Assembly (NCBI RefSeq): GCF_028583425.1
Contig: NC_072790.1
Location: 62,582,052 to 62,646,051 of the forward strand
Source: Eublepharis macularius
Lineage: Eukaryota > Chordata > Lepidosauria > Squamata > Eublepharidae
Length of the DNA stretch: 64,000 bases
Direction of reading: 5' to 3'
The position numbers and the translations under genes are program-made. Below are positions 1 to 12,310 of this stretch, piece by piece. The notes under the pieces were generated by a model, which was not told the DNA's origin, made no database searches, and worked only from the letters and a program-made list of their open reading frames with translations. Each line of letters begins with the position of its first letter. Positions within the stretch are counted from its first letter, which is position 1.

Positions 1-167
1 AAACCACAATCCTCAGCAGGATGTTGTGCTTGTTCCTATCGCTTTTCATCCCATCTGACTGTCCCTGAGTGCCCTTTACTTTCTCCCCATTAAATACATT
101 GAAATCTATTAAATGTTGGTGGGGTTCATGAAATGAAAAGCAAACAATTGTTAAAACACACTATCAT

Positions 168-168
<1 letters not shown>

Positions 169-203
<35 letters not shown>
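169..203. repeat. (CT)n microsatellite
   Basis: About 17 uninterrupted CT dinucleotides, followed by CACACC. A simple repeat inside the presumed MCPH1 intron. Confidence 0.95.
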
Positions 204-204
<1 letters not shown>

Positions 205-207
<3 letters not shown>

Positions 208-830
208 CTGTTTTGTGACTCAGGGTGGCTTACAAATCATACTTGAAAACACTACAATTTAAAAGAAACAGGCTAAAACTCCCAAATAACCCCCCTGCCT
301 CCACAAGACACTAGCAGTTATATTCCGTTAAAAGCCGTGGCGAACAAAATGGCCTTGCAGTGCTTCCTACAAATTTCTGAAGGCGGCACCGCCTCACCTA
401 TTCAGAGTGACTGTTCCACAGAGCAAGAGCAGCAATGGAGAAGGCATGGGCTCTGGCTGACGCCAAGCAAGTTAGCTTATGTGAGGGGACTGCCAGTAGA
501 GGACAGCCTGAGGACTGCAGTTGCAACATGGATATATATGGGAGGAGACAATATTTTAGATATGTGGGACCTAGAATGTGAAGGGCTTTAAAAGTCACTC
601 ATAACCAGTACCTTGAATTGGTCATGGAAACAAACTGACCGGCAATGTAGCTGTTCTAAGATAGGCAAAATATGTTCCCTCCATCAAGCCCTTGACAATA
701 ATCAGGATACTGCATTCTGAACCAGCTAAAGTTTCTAAGTTGTCTTCAAGGGCAACCCAGTCGACAGTATATTACAGAAGCCCAACAAGGTTACAATTGC
801 ATAGATGAGCATGACCAGCTGAGCTGAGTC
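205..830 (-). mobile_element. L2/CR1-clade LINE 3' portion, antisense
   Basis: The left end reads as the reverse complement of a LINE tail (a GTGGCTTACAAAT-type motif, typical of the 3' end of lizard L2-like LINEs). The right part, near 715-800, has the pattern GCATTCTGAACCAGCTAAAG followed by a segment on 'cttcaagggcaaccc' and 'ttacagaagccc', which I recognise as an old antisense LINE segment common in sauropsid genomes. It is heavily decayed, and the short ORFs across it are not genes. Confidence 0.55.
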
Positions 831-2295
831 AAAAAAGGGTGAGAGTTGGCAAGCCAGGTGATACTAGACTTTCCTGAAAACTTCTCCAACCTGCTTTTCA
901 ATCAGCAAGGATGGGTCCATGTAAGCCTTCAGGCAACCTAATGTGCCATGTCACCTTGGAGGTTGGGATCCCGGTGGGACTTCCAATCCCTTTAATATGG
1001 AAGAATACAGAAATCTGGGCATCAGAAGGTTTAAGCAGTGCAGCACCAGCTAAGTTACTAGTACTGTGGGAAGATGTGGACAGCCGTGATATCTGTAAAC
1101 TCATAACATCAAAAATGCTTGCCCTCACTGAGGTTCTAATCTCTGAAAAGCAGATTTCACATTACAGTTCTTTTTCAATATGTTTCCCATATGTGTTTGT
1201 GGGGGGGGGGTATGCCTGGCAACAACATATAAAATGAAGACCCACATTTGACTCTCTAGTCCTTCAGTGTTTGCTGTCTGTAGCAGTGGTGGTCGCTGCT
1301 TGCAAAATGTTAAAATTTTTGCTACAGTTGTCCTACATTGCTTCCTTGGGCAACAGGTTGCTGTATGGCCATTTTTAATGAAAAGCACAGGAGTCAGTGA
1401 AAGGGCAACTGAATTATCAGAAAAATTGAATTTTAGACCTTTTAATCTTACAGGCTATTGCCATTTAGGAAAAATGTTTTATAACATTTGAAATAGCTTA
1501 ATTATATGTATGTAAAACAATATCTCAAATGGGGTAATGACTCTGAGGACCCAAACGAGGACATTTAATACACTATTTTGCTTAATTTTAGTCAGATCAG
1601 TTTTAAAGCCACATTTGTAACTCTTTGCTCCCAGAAATGCTTGATGGAGTCCCTTTCCACCCTAGAATTTGCCTGATTTTTTAGCTGCCAAAAGAGCCAT
1701 TTTTAATTACAAAAAGAGCTATTCTATAAATGATATACAAATTTCGCTGTTAGACCACAAATGATATCATGAATGACTATTTAAAAGGAAGACCGCAAGT
1801 GATATCATAGAATGACCTATATGAAAGGAAAAAATGAGAATCATAATGTATGAGCCACAATGAAAATTTTCCATTCCATCACCATATGTGACCTTTTCGC
1901 ATGTATCCACTTGTGCTCGTTGCCAGGATTTCAAGATTCTTTTTTTGCACATATAAGCTGGATCTGTGCCTTCATGTAGGGTTTACCAGTTTCTCCCATA
2001 GCTGCAGCCTCTGGGCTGCATCAAGTGCTGTATGTTCCTGCAATCTTCAGGAAAAAGCTTTTGGGGAGGAGCAAAGGGCTGCTTATTTAATGTATCTTTT
2101 TACTGCAAACTCTCAATATAAAGCAATAAAACCAGTATTAAAAGAATTAAGTCAAGACATGGCATATAATTTTTCATTAAAATGTAAAAGTTTATACAAT
2201 AGAATGTTTTAGCATTAAAAAATTAAAGCAGCAATAAATGAACAGCGCAGTAAGAAAGACACAGCCATGGTCAACAGTCGGAAATGGCATAAGAT
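831..2295. other. Intronic sequence, nothing recognised
   Basis: AT-rich, no open frame with family resemblance, no clear repeat boundaries. There is a G10 run at 1200-1210. Presumed to lie in the large MCPH1 intron that in human also houses ANGPT2 upstream. Confidence 0.5.
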
Positions 2296-2299
2296 AAAA

Positions 2300-2525
2300 G
2301 TGTACACCTCTGTTCCCATGCTCCTCTTTGCTGGCCTGAGCATGGTGGCCAGCAAAGAGAAGAACAGGCACAGCAGCACCCAGCTTTGCATTACGCCAGC
2401 AAGAAGATATACGGGTACTGCTGGCATAGGGCAAAGTTGGGCACTACTGTACCTGTCCTCCTCTTTGCTGGCCTGGGCAGGGAGGAGCATAGGCACTGTG
2501 GCTCCCAGCTTTGCCTTCTGCACCT
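2300..2525. repeat. Alternating inverted repeat cluster
   Basis: A unit containing CTCCTCTTTGCTGGCC occurs forward near 2311 and 2457. Its reverse complement (GGCCAGCAAAGAGAAGAAC) occurs near 2347, and a weaker inverted copy lies near 2478-2515. Successive copies alternate in orientation, so the segment can fold into several overlapping hairpins. Both strands show short look-alike ORFs for this reason. Confidence 0.6.
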
Positions 2526-3498
2526 GTGTTTCTCTTCACCGACCTTTGTGAGGGTGAGCAGTGCTTATGGCAATCCACCAGGATTTCTCCCAGTAAAGTA
2601 AATGGCCAATCCACTCCTGGTGCATGGTGCTTTAAAGAGGAGTATTTAAAAAAGGCAAATTCCTGCCCTTAACAAATTTACAGTCTATAAGAATGTGACA
2701 CAGAAAGGAAGAGGCAACAGAAGGAAGGAAAGAATGTTAATTTAATTTCATACTCATTAAGTTTTAGGGCCTCACAGGTTATGCATATATTGCATCTGTT
2801 TTATAAAGGGGCTTCATCTATTTATTTACTTCATCTATAGTCCATCTTTTTCACAGAGACTTGAATGCAAGACCTTATTAGCTGACAATCTATCAGGAAA
2901 GAGAAATCAGTCTGTTAAAGAGAGAAAATCTAGTTTGTAATAAATTCTGTTCACTATCAATAGTCCGCCACATAGATTAGAATCCATATTTTTCCTATGA
3001 ATGTTCCTGCTTGTGTTTAAGGGGATTAACAGTTAACTTTTGCAAGGGAAACAGATGTCAGGAACTAATTACCTTACTGTTGCCATAAGCATCTAAAATC
3101 ATTGTTTGTTGCTCTTACACAATTTCTTACTTCCTTTTCATCCTCTCTGACATCAGTTTTTAATGAGTCGTGTGACTCGAAAGTTGAGGTAACATGTATT
3201 TATACCCATTGTCTCGTACCAGCTTGAAACAGGAGAGTTCTTAAACATAAGGGTGCTCACATGCTGGGAAATGCTTCAAATATTTTTTTAATGCTTCTTT
3301 AAAACATATCTGTTTAGAAAAAGACTCATAATTTCTCTCCAGAACTTAAACATCAGAAATATTATTCCAAAATTCATTTCATGTGATGTAGTTCTTGCCA
3401 TACTAACATCAAGCAAAAATGGTCCATATTCAAAAACACACATGCTCACTAGGGTAGGAAAAAAACTAGAATGCAAAGAAAAAAGAAAAGAAAACGAA

Positions 3499-3711
3499 GG
3501 CCGTTTCCACATGGCTTACCTGCAGCCGGGCCATGCTGCAACGTCGCGGATCGTGCCGGGGAAAACGCGAAATACTACGTTTTCTCGCGCGAGTTTTGCG
3601 CGATGTCGCGCAAAAGTCGTGCGAGAAAACGCGATATTTCACGTTTTCCCCGGCATGATCCACGACATTGCGGCATGGCCCCGGCTGCAGGTAAGCCGTG
3701 TGGAAACAGCC
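3499..3711. mobile_element. Palindromic MITE with Harbinger-like ends
   Basis: The 213-bp segment is close to a perfect palindrome. The left end begins GGCCGTTTCCACATGGCTTA and the reverse complement of the right end begins GGCTGTTTCCACACGGCTTA. The centre contains TTTGCGCGA-TG-TCGCGCAAA (perfect 9-bp arms). The interior is very CpG-rich against an AT-rich background. Its first 16 bases match the 8.9-kb Harbinger TIR at 14 positions. Flanking triplets are GAA and TAA, compatible with a decayed 3-bp target duplication. It has no coding capacity; short ORFs on both strands are artefacts of the symmetry. Confidence 0.8.
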
Positions 3712-4191
3712 TAAGTTGGGAGTCTGTGAGGAATTATGTGTGTGTGGGGGGGGGGGATTCTCCAGAACAGTACTAGACTTTGGAGCACTAAAAAAGAGAC
3801 TCACTTAATGCTACATCTCAGCAGTGTGAAATTGTAGCACAGTTGGCTTAGAGGACACTTAGCCCTTAATCTCAGTAGCAGAACTTCAAATTACCTCCAA
3901 ATGCGGGATGAATTCTTCTCATATACTTGGAAATATTTTATATCTTGTAGTACATTCCGCAATCTAATCCTAGGCTATCCTAACGAACCTAACTCCTCTC
4001 TCTGCCCTCCCCTACAAAGTTTTTTTAAAAAGCAGGTGGTAAGTCCAACACTGAAAGACAAAAAAAAGTGTGTCGTTCTTCCCTCTATTCACTTTATTTG
4101 TCACCTACTCCAGAACACACAATTTGCTTTGAGTAATTTTGAAATGTAATAATGTACTTATTTCTTCTTTTGTATGTACCTCAGAGCCCTG

Positions 4192-4400
4192 ACTTGGATG
4201 GCCCAGGCAAGCCTGATCCTATCAGATCTCAGAAGCTAAGCAGGGTTGGCTCTGATTAGTACTTGGATGAGAAATCACCAAAGACGTTCAGAGTTGCTAC
4301 ACAGAGGCAGGCAATAGCAAACCACCTCTGTTAGTCTCTTGCCTTGAAAATTTCAGCAGGGCTTGCCATAAGTCAGCCATGACTTGACGGCACTTTATAT
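4192..4400 (+). mobile_element. 5S-rRNA-headed SINE (5S-Sauria-like)
   Basis: The head carries GATCTCAGAAGCTAAGCAGG and TAGTACTTGGATGAGA, the internal promoter part of 5S rRNA. The middle has 'ggcaatagcaaaccacct' and the tail 'cataagtcagccatgacttgacggcac', the body and RTE/Bov-B-like end seen in lizard SINEs. A degenerate retroposed copy, not a 5S gene: the 5S 3' half is missing. A second + copy lies at 33752 and a minus copy at 36690. Confidence 0.8.
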
Positions 4401-6785
4401 GCACACATGTACCTTAGATATAGTATGCATTGTTCTCTTGGCTTTTTTAATGACCTTGGTTTGAGTTGTATGAATTAACCTGCTAGGAATTTGAGAGCAG
4501 TGGCAAAAATTTGCCTCGGTGCTGACCTTTAGGTGCTGCTTCCAAAATTCCATAAATAGAACAGGTATGAAAATATTTGGCCTTTCCTTGCTCTGTGTCT
4601 TTAAACGTAGACTTGCTCACCCAGGTTTCTTATACAAACCATTGCCTTTGAAATGATATGAGATCTCGTTAAAAGCCTTGTTTGCAGGGTTTTCCAGGGG
4701 AACTGACCGCCTTCCTATTGCTTGCACCAACCTGGCATTTGCCTTGCTGTCTAATAAGATTGCTAAGGCAACCAAAATGGAGTAGGACCTCTTGTAGTGT
4801 GAGAATATCTCATGAGAATTTGGGGAGATATACCATGCATACATTGCTTTCTGCACACTGTAGAAAGAAGGATTGGAAATAAACAAAGGATTCACTCTGG
4901 CACTCACTCAAAAGAGCAGATGATGTGGGGAACATGGGGGTACCCCTCTTTTTATGCCACCCCAGATAATTTCTTCAGGGGCTTGGTGGGAGAAACTACC
5001 CTAACAGGGAGGCTCATACTTCAGAAGATATATGCAAAATAATGCTTATTCACTTGTCAGTGGGTTATACTCCATGCATGCATGTCTGTGAGGTCTGAAA
5101 CATTGATTGTACTTGCAGGAGAGAAGTCCGTATTTGATGCCTGTGAAAGAACAGTCAAACATATTAAGCCAATTGTCTGTGTACAGTTCTGTTTGAAACA
5201 CAATATGGCAACAATAAATGATATATTTAGCAAAGACAGTTTGGGTTAACACCACAGGGTTGCTGGAATGTACCAAATTGGTCACAGCAGGAAATGTCAT
5301 GGTATTTGACCCAGTGGAAATGCAGCCATTTCTGAGATGGGTGTATGACTCCTGGCAAAGTTTTTGTGCTCTTGCTTGCTAACTCTGTTTGTCTATTTGA
5401 AATATTGTGTATGCTATGACTGATGGAAAGGGCAATGGGATATTGGCATGAGTTCTTTCATGTGTTGGAAAAGAAAGCTACAAAAACTTTCCCAAACAGC
5501 CCCGATGATATGTTGGCTTTCTCTGCCTCATTCCAGTTCATATGTATATTTGTCTTAGGAAAGTCATCCTCAGTGTGATTCATAGAAGGAACATAAATAT
5601 TAATTGGTGGTATTTCCATTGAATGCTGAGAACTAGAATGCTTAATGGCCAATTACAATGTGAGAACTTGAGCTCAATTCATTAAAATGGTTCTTCCAGA
5701 TTCCACATGGTCGGTGATGATCTAAGATTGAGGAAACAAGAAGCACTTTGAAATTACTGTCTTTTAATGTTAGTTTTCAAAAGTACCATCTAATAAACTT
5801 TTTGAATCATAAAATACTCTTTGTTCCTAAAAACATAAAACTAATGCTACATAATACAACACAGGCTCTTAAAACCTAATGAATATAAGGCAACAATTGC
5901 CAGGAAAGTTAGTTTAACCAAGGAAGCCAAGTACTAATTATCTGGAATCTTGGTATTCTTCAAGACAGAAAGAAAAAGCTTCTTTTTATCCTTCTAAACT
6001 GAAGAAAGAACTGCTGATAGAAATGATTGGATGTATCGTTATATTGAGCTGGATTCAATATTCTTTAAGTTTTCCCCCCTCATTTTTTATTTGGAATTTA
6101 ACAGTTGAGATCGTGTCTCTGAAAATGTTCATAGCTGGAAAAATGTAGAGAAGCTGTTTTTTAAATACTGAATATGTTCCCGTGGCACAATGTTAGAATA
6201 AAAATTGTTCATATGTCCAAATATTGCAGAACTGCTATCTTATTGATTAGCAGCAACTGTTTTTATATATTTACTTCATTTTAGTCAAAATATAAATAAA
6301 CCATTTCACGCCATATACTCTAACTGATTTACTTTAATCCTGTTTATCAGAATGTTCATCAATTTTCATCTGTGCTACACATTGGAATTTATTTTGATTA
6401 ATACTTACCATTGACCAGCAAACTGAAAAACTTCCCATTATTTGTGCACACCACAGCTAGTTTGGACTCAACACATTCATAAATAGTACTTGGTGTGTAA
6501 TCAGTTAATGATACTCCTGAATGTGTAAGTAGCTTCTGCTGAAAAGTTATTGTTTAGGTTCAAAGACTTCCTGATGCGGCAAAAGAACTTCTGCAGGCAA
6601 GTGGATAATCACTGATTTTATAGCAAGCTGCAGCTTCGTAAGTCACTTCATATGCCATTCCAGAGGGTCTCCCAGTCTTCTGGAGTAGCTTTTCAGGGCT
6701 TGCAAGAGACTGCACCTTGAGTGGGGATTAACAACAGGCACATCCTTTAGGTACCCAGGCCACTTTTCCTTGTGCCCTAAAACAG
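4401..6785. other. Intronic sequence, no gene seen
   Basis: AT-rich non-coding sequence with no recognisable exon, RNA gene or bounded repeat. Confidence 0.5.
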
Positions 6786-6789
6786 ATGG

Positions 6790-7675
6790 TCATCCGTCCA
6801 TTGCATTTTAAAAAATCACAGGAGAAAAATGGCGTGACCAACTATCACCCTGTCTCTAATTTGCCCTTCCTGGGCAAAAAGAAAGAAAAAGCAGTTGCAG
6901 AGCAACTTCCTAGATAAATCATCTGCCCCAGAGCTCTTTCGGTCTAGTTTCAGGTTGGGCTATGAGATGGACATGGCCCTAGTAGGGGACCTATGTTTAA
7001 ATGTAGAAAAGATTCCTCTCTGCTGCTTGTCCTGGATTTATCAGCAGCCTTTAACACAGCAGACCATGCCATCCTGTTGAAGCATTTGGAGGTAGAATGA
7101 GAGAATCAAGGATGTACTTTGGATTGATTTCAGCCATTCCTTACGGGCAGAATGCAGAAGGCTGCTGTAGGGCATAAGTAGGAGACAGGTTTTCTATATT
7201 GGGTCCTGCCTTGTTGGAGTCCCGAAGGTTCAGTCTTGTTCCTCATTCCATTCAATCTCTATGAGAAGTCCAGGAAAAATAATTTATGGTTTTGGAATAT
7301 GATGCAATCAATATGCTGATGACACCCAGCTCTCCATTTCTTTCTCCAGATCATCTGGTGATGCTTGTTACAGATACTGTTTTTTAATTCCAGTTCTTCA
7401 GTCCCAGCCCCACTGCATAATATTGTTGTACTAGAATCTTTGCTGTTAGACTCAGATGTTATATTTTGTAAATCTGCTTGCTGACTGACTGAAAAACTTT
7501 GGTTTACTAGGAATGTTTGCTGTTAGATTTGAATATTGTTGTTATTAAAATGTTATATTTTGTAATCGGCTTATTGATTGACTGAATAGTTCTATTGTAA
7601 TCTGACTCTATTGTACCTGTAATCTGTTCTTGAGTCCTAGAGAGAAAGGCAAAGTATAAATGAAAATAAATAAAT
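6790..7675 (+). mobile_element. Decayed L2-clade LINE (RT fragment plus 3' tail)
   Basis: Broken translation of the reverse transcriptase region is legible. A stretch near 6835-6885 resembles the N-Y-x-P-V-S-N-L-P-F-L-x-K motif, near 7020-7085 a frame reads LLVLDLSAAFNTADHAILL (conserved RT block), and near 7310-7330 a frame gives YADDTQL, the catalytic box. Frameshifts and stops separate these. The 3' end (7600-7675) has 'gagtcctagagagaaaggcaaagtataaatgaaaataaataaata', the usual tail of this LINE family. A dead copy, with an internal deletion between the RT and the tail. Confidence 0.8.
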
Positions 7676-7717
7676 ATGTGCAACTATTTCATTCTCGAGC
7701 ATAGGAATTTTTGGATG

Positions 7718-8022
7718 TAAGACATTGGCTTTTTTGCATGGGTGATTTTTGCCGCTTTTGGCCCCATACCTCTTTGGGTTTTCTTCCGAATTCCAGACAA
7801 TTAACTCCCCCTTTAGATTTCAGTGTGGTGTTTCAAGAGTTGTCTTCCAAGTTTTCTGCCTGTGCTTTTTCTGTGTGGGGAGAACATTCAGAACAGAACC
7901 CTTGAAATGCCACATTGAAATCTGAAGGGGGAGTTAATCGTCTAGAATTCAGAAGAAAACCCGAAGGGGTATGGGGCCAAAAGCAACAAAAATGGCCCAT
8001 GCCAAAAAGGCCATTGACTTTG
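7718..8022. mobile_element. Foldback MITE, about 115-bp arms
   Basis: The left arm (GGCTTTTTTGCATGGG... GCTTTTGGCCCCATACC... ATTAACTCCCCCTT...) is repeated in inverted orientation by the right arm (AAGGGGGAGTTAATCG... GTATGGGGCCAAAAGC... CCCATGCCAAAAAGGCC). The arms are diverged by several substitutions and separated by a loop of about 75 nt. No target duplication could be fixed with confidence. Unclassified DNA MITE. Confidence 0.7.
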
Positions 8023-8034
8023 AGATACTGTCTC

Positions 8035-8190
8035 ATTGTGCAAAAGTCTGTCTGAGGTGACACTGAGAGATCTCTGTCTTTTGGTGCTACACCTCTGAAG
8101 ATGCCAGCCACAGCTGCTGGCGAAACGTCAGGAACTACAATGCCAAGACCACGGCAGTACAGCCCGGAAAACCCACAACAACCATCTGTC
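8035..8190 (+). mobile_element. Penelope-like fragment with possible hammerhead ribozyme core
   Basis: Contains CTGAAGA (8095-8101), a stem-loop GCCAGC/GCTGGC (8103-8120) and GAAACGTC (8122-8129), in the order of a type I hammerhead with a very short ACGT helix III. That arrangement is described for Penelope-like retroelements. The downstream text (CAGGAACTACAATGCCAAGA, CAGCCCGGAAAACCCACAAC) is a widespread vertebrate repeat motif. A T lies unpaired at the base of helix II in my fold. Family assignment is from memory of the motif, not a search. Confidence 0.5.
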
Positions 8191-8194
8191 TGCA

Positions 8195-9890
8195 ATGTTT
8201 GATCTGAAGTATTTGATTAATGGGCATACATGCCTGCACTAATCCTAGCCGTAACAGTAAAAAATCTGTCAGTCAATAAAATACTCCTGTGGGATGAACA
8301 TGCATGAATTCTCATTTATAACAGTACTTATTCATATCCTTTGTTTTTGTAAGGCCTGGGTTTGGGGCCAAGCTCATTGCATCAGTGAAGGTGACGGCAG
8401 CATTTTGAATCCTTTTTTGTTTTAATGAAGTCAAAATGGTGAGGAGCATCTTGACTCAGAACCTGGCACATAATTCACTGTTACAACATGAGACTATTAA
8501 CTTGGAAGTGAGACCTATTTCACTGAGACAAGAGATCCCCTATGTTGAGATCTGCATGTGCAGAAGTACATTTTTCTGATCTCCCATCTGTACAGCACAT
8601 CCACAATACATTGCAAGAAGAGTTTTCAAAACTGATTCTGGAATGGACGAGGGGATATATTTCAGATTGAAAAGTCCAGAGGAAGTAGAGTATGTGAGAA
8701 CTAATAAATGTTCATGAGGGTTCCCTGGACCTTCTTCATTGGTTACAGTGGAACTCATGGCAAATTGTACCTGATTTTGGTATAGGACTGGATTGTATCA
8801 ATAGTGATTCCACATTTCTTGGGGCTTACATAAACATTACCGTACTGGGTTGACTGCACCCAAGGTGGATCTTTTCCTACTTCCCCTTATCCCAGTAGTA
8901 CTGTGGCTCCTGAAAAGGTAAGGCTAGATGATGTCTTTTGGACAAAATGCCATGTAGAACAGGAGCCTGAAGTAAGAGGGAGAGTTGAACAGAATTACAT
9001 CTACATCTTTCTTCCGCTAGCAGATAAATCTCACTAGAGCATGAATTCTGTTTGCAGGAGGGACAATTTTGCCTAGGTTCCCTTCTTACTGCAGCCTTGT
9101 GACATTTTTTCTACAAGATTTCCTTGACCGTGAGTTTCAGTGGTCTTCTTAGAGAAGGTGGGGGGAGGGGGGAGAAATCCTCTTCCACTTACGGTTTGTA
9201 GGTTCCAATAATAGTATGTGAGAAACATCTTGTAATATAAGAGTGCAGAATGTGTGACACTTCAGGCTTACCACAGTATTGTGTTGGCATCCTTAGCCTA
9301 TATTCCACAATTTACTGCATCTTTAGATAGAACAGCTGGAGAAACATCTTCAGAGCTGACTATTGGTAGTTCTTTTAAATCTTAGAAAAGAAAAATCACA
9401 GCTTACCAGCACTGCAGCTGTTTAGGAATCTTTATTGGCTTTTGCTTATCATTCATTTAGTACACTATATCTAGGCAATAAAAAATAATCATAAATCTGC
9501 TTTGTATGTCATGCAAGCAAATTGGATTGTTAAGAAGATTCTGCTTTGTGTTTAATAATTTTATGATTCATATTTACTTTGGAACCGCACATGAAACATG
9601 ATTAGGGCTTACAGATCCACTGACAATTCTTAGAGGGAAAGAGTTTGGACAGAGACCTGAGAGAAATAATTCTCTTTATATTAAACAGCAAAACCTTAAT
9701 TTAGCAAACAAAAAGTAAATTCTCTGGGTGGGATTGCATCACATGTATTTTTCATGCCTGAACAACCTTTGAGTTGTAAGAGGAGGAATGCTAGAGTTAT
9801 TCCTGGCTTATCCATAAATCTTTTCAAATTAGAATAATGGCACAAAATCTGATCCAGTATTCCTCAATACAGTTATTATAAGCAGGGAAC
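8195..9890. other. Intronic sequence, nothing recognised
   Basis: No supported exon or bounded repeat. Confidence 0.5.
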
Positions 9891-9894
9891 CTGT

Positions 9895-10110
9895 ATGGAC
9901 TTGTGGGGGGCATCCCATTTTCACCTGTTCTCTCTCCTCCACTATTTCATCTTTCCCTTTCTTGCAGCCCCCATAGCCTCACCCCTTTTTCTGCTTCCTT
10001 CTGTCCTTCCTGTCAACCAGCCAACTTATGTTTATCTGCCCCGCTGTGTTCAGCATTCCTTCCTTCACTCCAAATGGCAGGCAGCCTCTCCCTGGACAAA
10101 ATTTAGCTGA
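9895..10110 (+). repeat. Pyrimidine-rich unclassified interspersed repeat, copy 1
   Basis: CT-rich sequence ('ctgttctctctcctccactatttcatctttccctttcttgcagccccc... ctgcttccttctgtcc... cagccaactta... tatctgcc'). It aligns by eye with segments at 18066-18460 (minus), 18460-18650 (minus) and 26990-27240 (plus). It gives overlapping spurious ORFs. Confidence 0.5.
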
Positions 10111-11879
10111 GCTGTCTGATGGTTGTAGGGTTGCCAGGTCCCCTTACCCTCTTTGCGGGGAGGGGGGAACCCGGCACTCACCTCTTTTTTGCTCCTTGTC
10201 CAGGAAGTGATGTTATCACACAGGCTGGGAATGTGTTGTACAAATTGTGTGGTGGCTGTCTTCATTGCACTGAGCCCAGTTGTGTGGGTAGTGAGTCTAC
10301 CAGTGTTCATTGAGAGGAATGGAGGATACCTTGATTAACACTCAGAGAGGGGCCTGGTCTCAGAAAAAAACATTTCCTGGGAAAGAAGCAGTAAACTCCA
10401 CAGATTCCAGGTAGATAGCAGATGGATTTTCCTTTACAGAGACCTAGGCAGGTTGATGATGACCTTCTCTGCCTCCCCCTCGACTCCCACCAGGAATGGA
10501 CAAGCTTGATGGCCATAAAGGTTTTGGGAGATGCGCCTTGATTTGATTGGAGAAGAGGTGCAAAGCAATACAAGTGAGGGCTCAAACCCAATTTCATGAT
10601 AGGTCAAAGTGAAACCCTCTCAGCTGGGATCAGAAGTGTTTAAAGGGCTGGACAAATTATGACTGGGATACAAGCCAAGACCTAAGGAACAGTGGGGAAA
10701 TGGAGTTAAATCTGTCTGGACCAGGCTGTATTTTCCACTTGGTTTGTGTCCATTTCACAAAGGGAATGCCAAAGTAACACCATGACTGTAGAATATAGTT
10801 AGCCTGAAGTTTTTATTTCTCTTCTTAGTTCTGTAACATCCTGTAGTGTGTCAAGTGCTTTTATGCTAGAGTGAATTGAGATGTATGATAATCTGGTAAT
10901 CTGCCATTCGTATGCAGCTCTTGTTTGACTTCCCTAACAAAACCAACAGAATTAGGTATTTTACAAGTAAAAACCAAAAAATGATTTTCAAGAGGAGGGT
11001 GAGTGTGCAGGATGAATTAGGGAGAAAGCGGAAAGGGACTCATTGAACTCCCAATTCTTACCCCTTGTGGTCAGTTAAACAGCAAATGTCAAGCTACTGC
11101 ATTACCAAAATTATCCTTGGTAAAGTGTTTGGACTGTCTGTTCTCTGTCCTAATTCCAAGCTCAGTTTCTCCTGTTATCTCAAATCCTCATTTGTGGCAC
11201 CTTCATCCTGTTTAGTTGCAAGCCTAGTTCAGGGTGATGCAGAGGACAAAAGCAGAAACTGAATTCCATAGAATTCACATCTTCCTCTCAATCAGACTAG
11301 CTGTACAAGAACAGCCAGCCTCTCTTTACACCTGAGCTTTGCCCTATGATAAGCACTCAGGGGCAATCAGACTATACTTTGGAACCTCTGGTCATGATGA
11401 CATCAGCCACAAAATAACATGCAGGGACACCTGGCACTCTTCCTTTCCTTTCTTCAATCAGCCAAATTCCCAGCTTGTGCCTTTAGCTCCCTCTTGCTAA
11501 AGATATTACTTGGTGCCACTAGGGAAGGGTAAGAACCAGGAAAGAAGAAATAAAATAAAATTGAAGAAAAGCAAGACAGAACCTCACATAGGAAGTCATG
11601 AAAAATTCATAGGGATTTCTGTGCTAAGGAAAATCAGTGCTGTGTTAGAGCTGATCTCTGCATCCTGTCTATTGATTGATAATATTCAATATCTGATAGC
11701 AGAAAATTTACTATCTCTGAAAGTACAGGTTTATATTTATTGTCATCATGGTGTGATGTCATTGATGGACTTCCCTTGTACCTGTTCTTCTGACCTTATT
11801 TATTTAAGGCCATTCGTTCAAGATAATCATCCTAACATCTGTGGCATTAAATTCAGTGTGCATTAAACTGAACGTTTCT
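10111..11879. other. Intronic sequence, nothing recognised
   Basis: No supported feature. The 118-codon frame at 11510-11866 shows no family resemblance and is probably chance. Confidence 0.45.
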
Positions 11880-12290
11880 TTTTATTATTTATCCATATAC
11901 CATATTTAATGCCTACTCTTCTACTTCAAAAGCAGAGTGGCTTACAAAAATAATAAAGTGACTGAAAAAGTAAGCTTTGACTCTTAAAAGCTTACACCAT
12001 GAAAATCGTGTCAGTCTCTAGGTGCCACTGTACTCAAATTCTGCTGTTGTACTGCAGACCCACACAGCTACCCACCTAAAGCTTAATGAAAATAATAGGA
12101 TAACAAACAACACTAAAACAGCAGCTAAAACAGCAGCCACAGTTATAAATCCTACCATGGCTGGGAAATCCTAATCTGGCTAGGAAATCTTGAAATCATT
12201 AAAAGCAGCCAGAGTAAAAACGATAAAAACAATAAAACAATGTTGTTGATAAAATCATCTTTGGGAAAAAGTTTCCGTTAACCGCCTCAA
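11880..12290 (-). mobile_element. L2-like LINE tail (antisense) interrupted by another repeat
   Basis: Left flank 'ttatttatccatataccatattt... agagtggcttacaaaaataataaa' is an antisense LINE tail, and A-rich text of the same element resumes near 12083. Between them (about 11969-12080) is a unit reading 'gctcttaaaagcttacaccatgaaaat... ggtgccactgtactcaaattctgctgttgtactgcagacccacacagctacccacct', a common reptile repeat motif also seen near 31490, 55565 and 62460. Confidence 0.5.
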
Positions 12291-12310
12291 AGGTCCTCCA
12301 GACCTTAACC

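Noticed and set aside
4192-4400. 5S rRNA gene (also 33752 and 36690)
   Set aside because: Only the internal promoter half of 5S is present, with substitutions, fused to a SINE body and tail.
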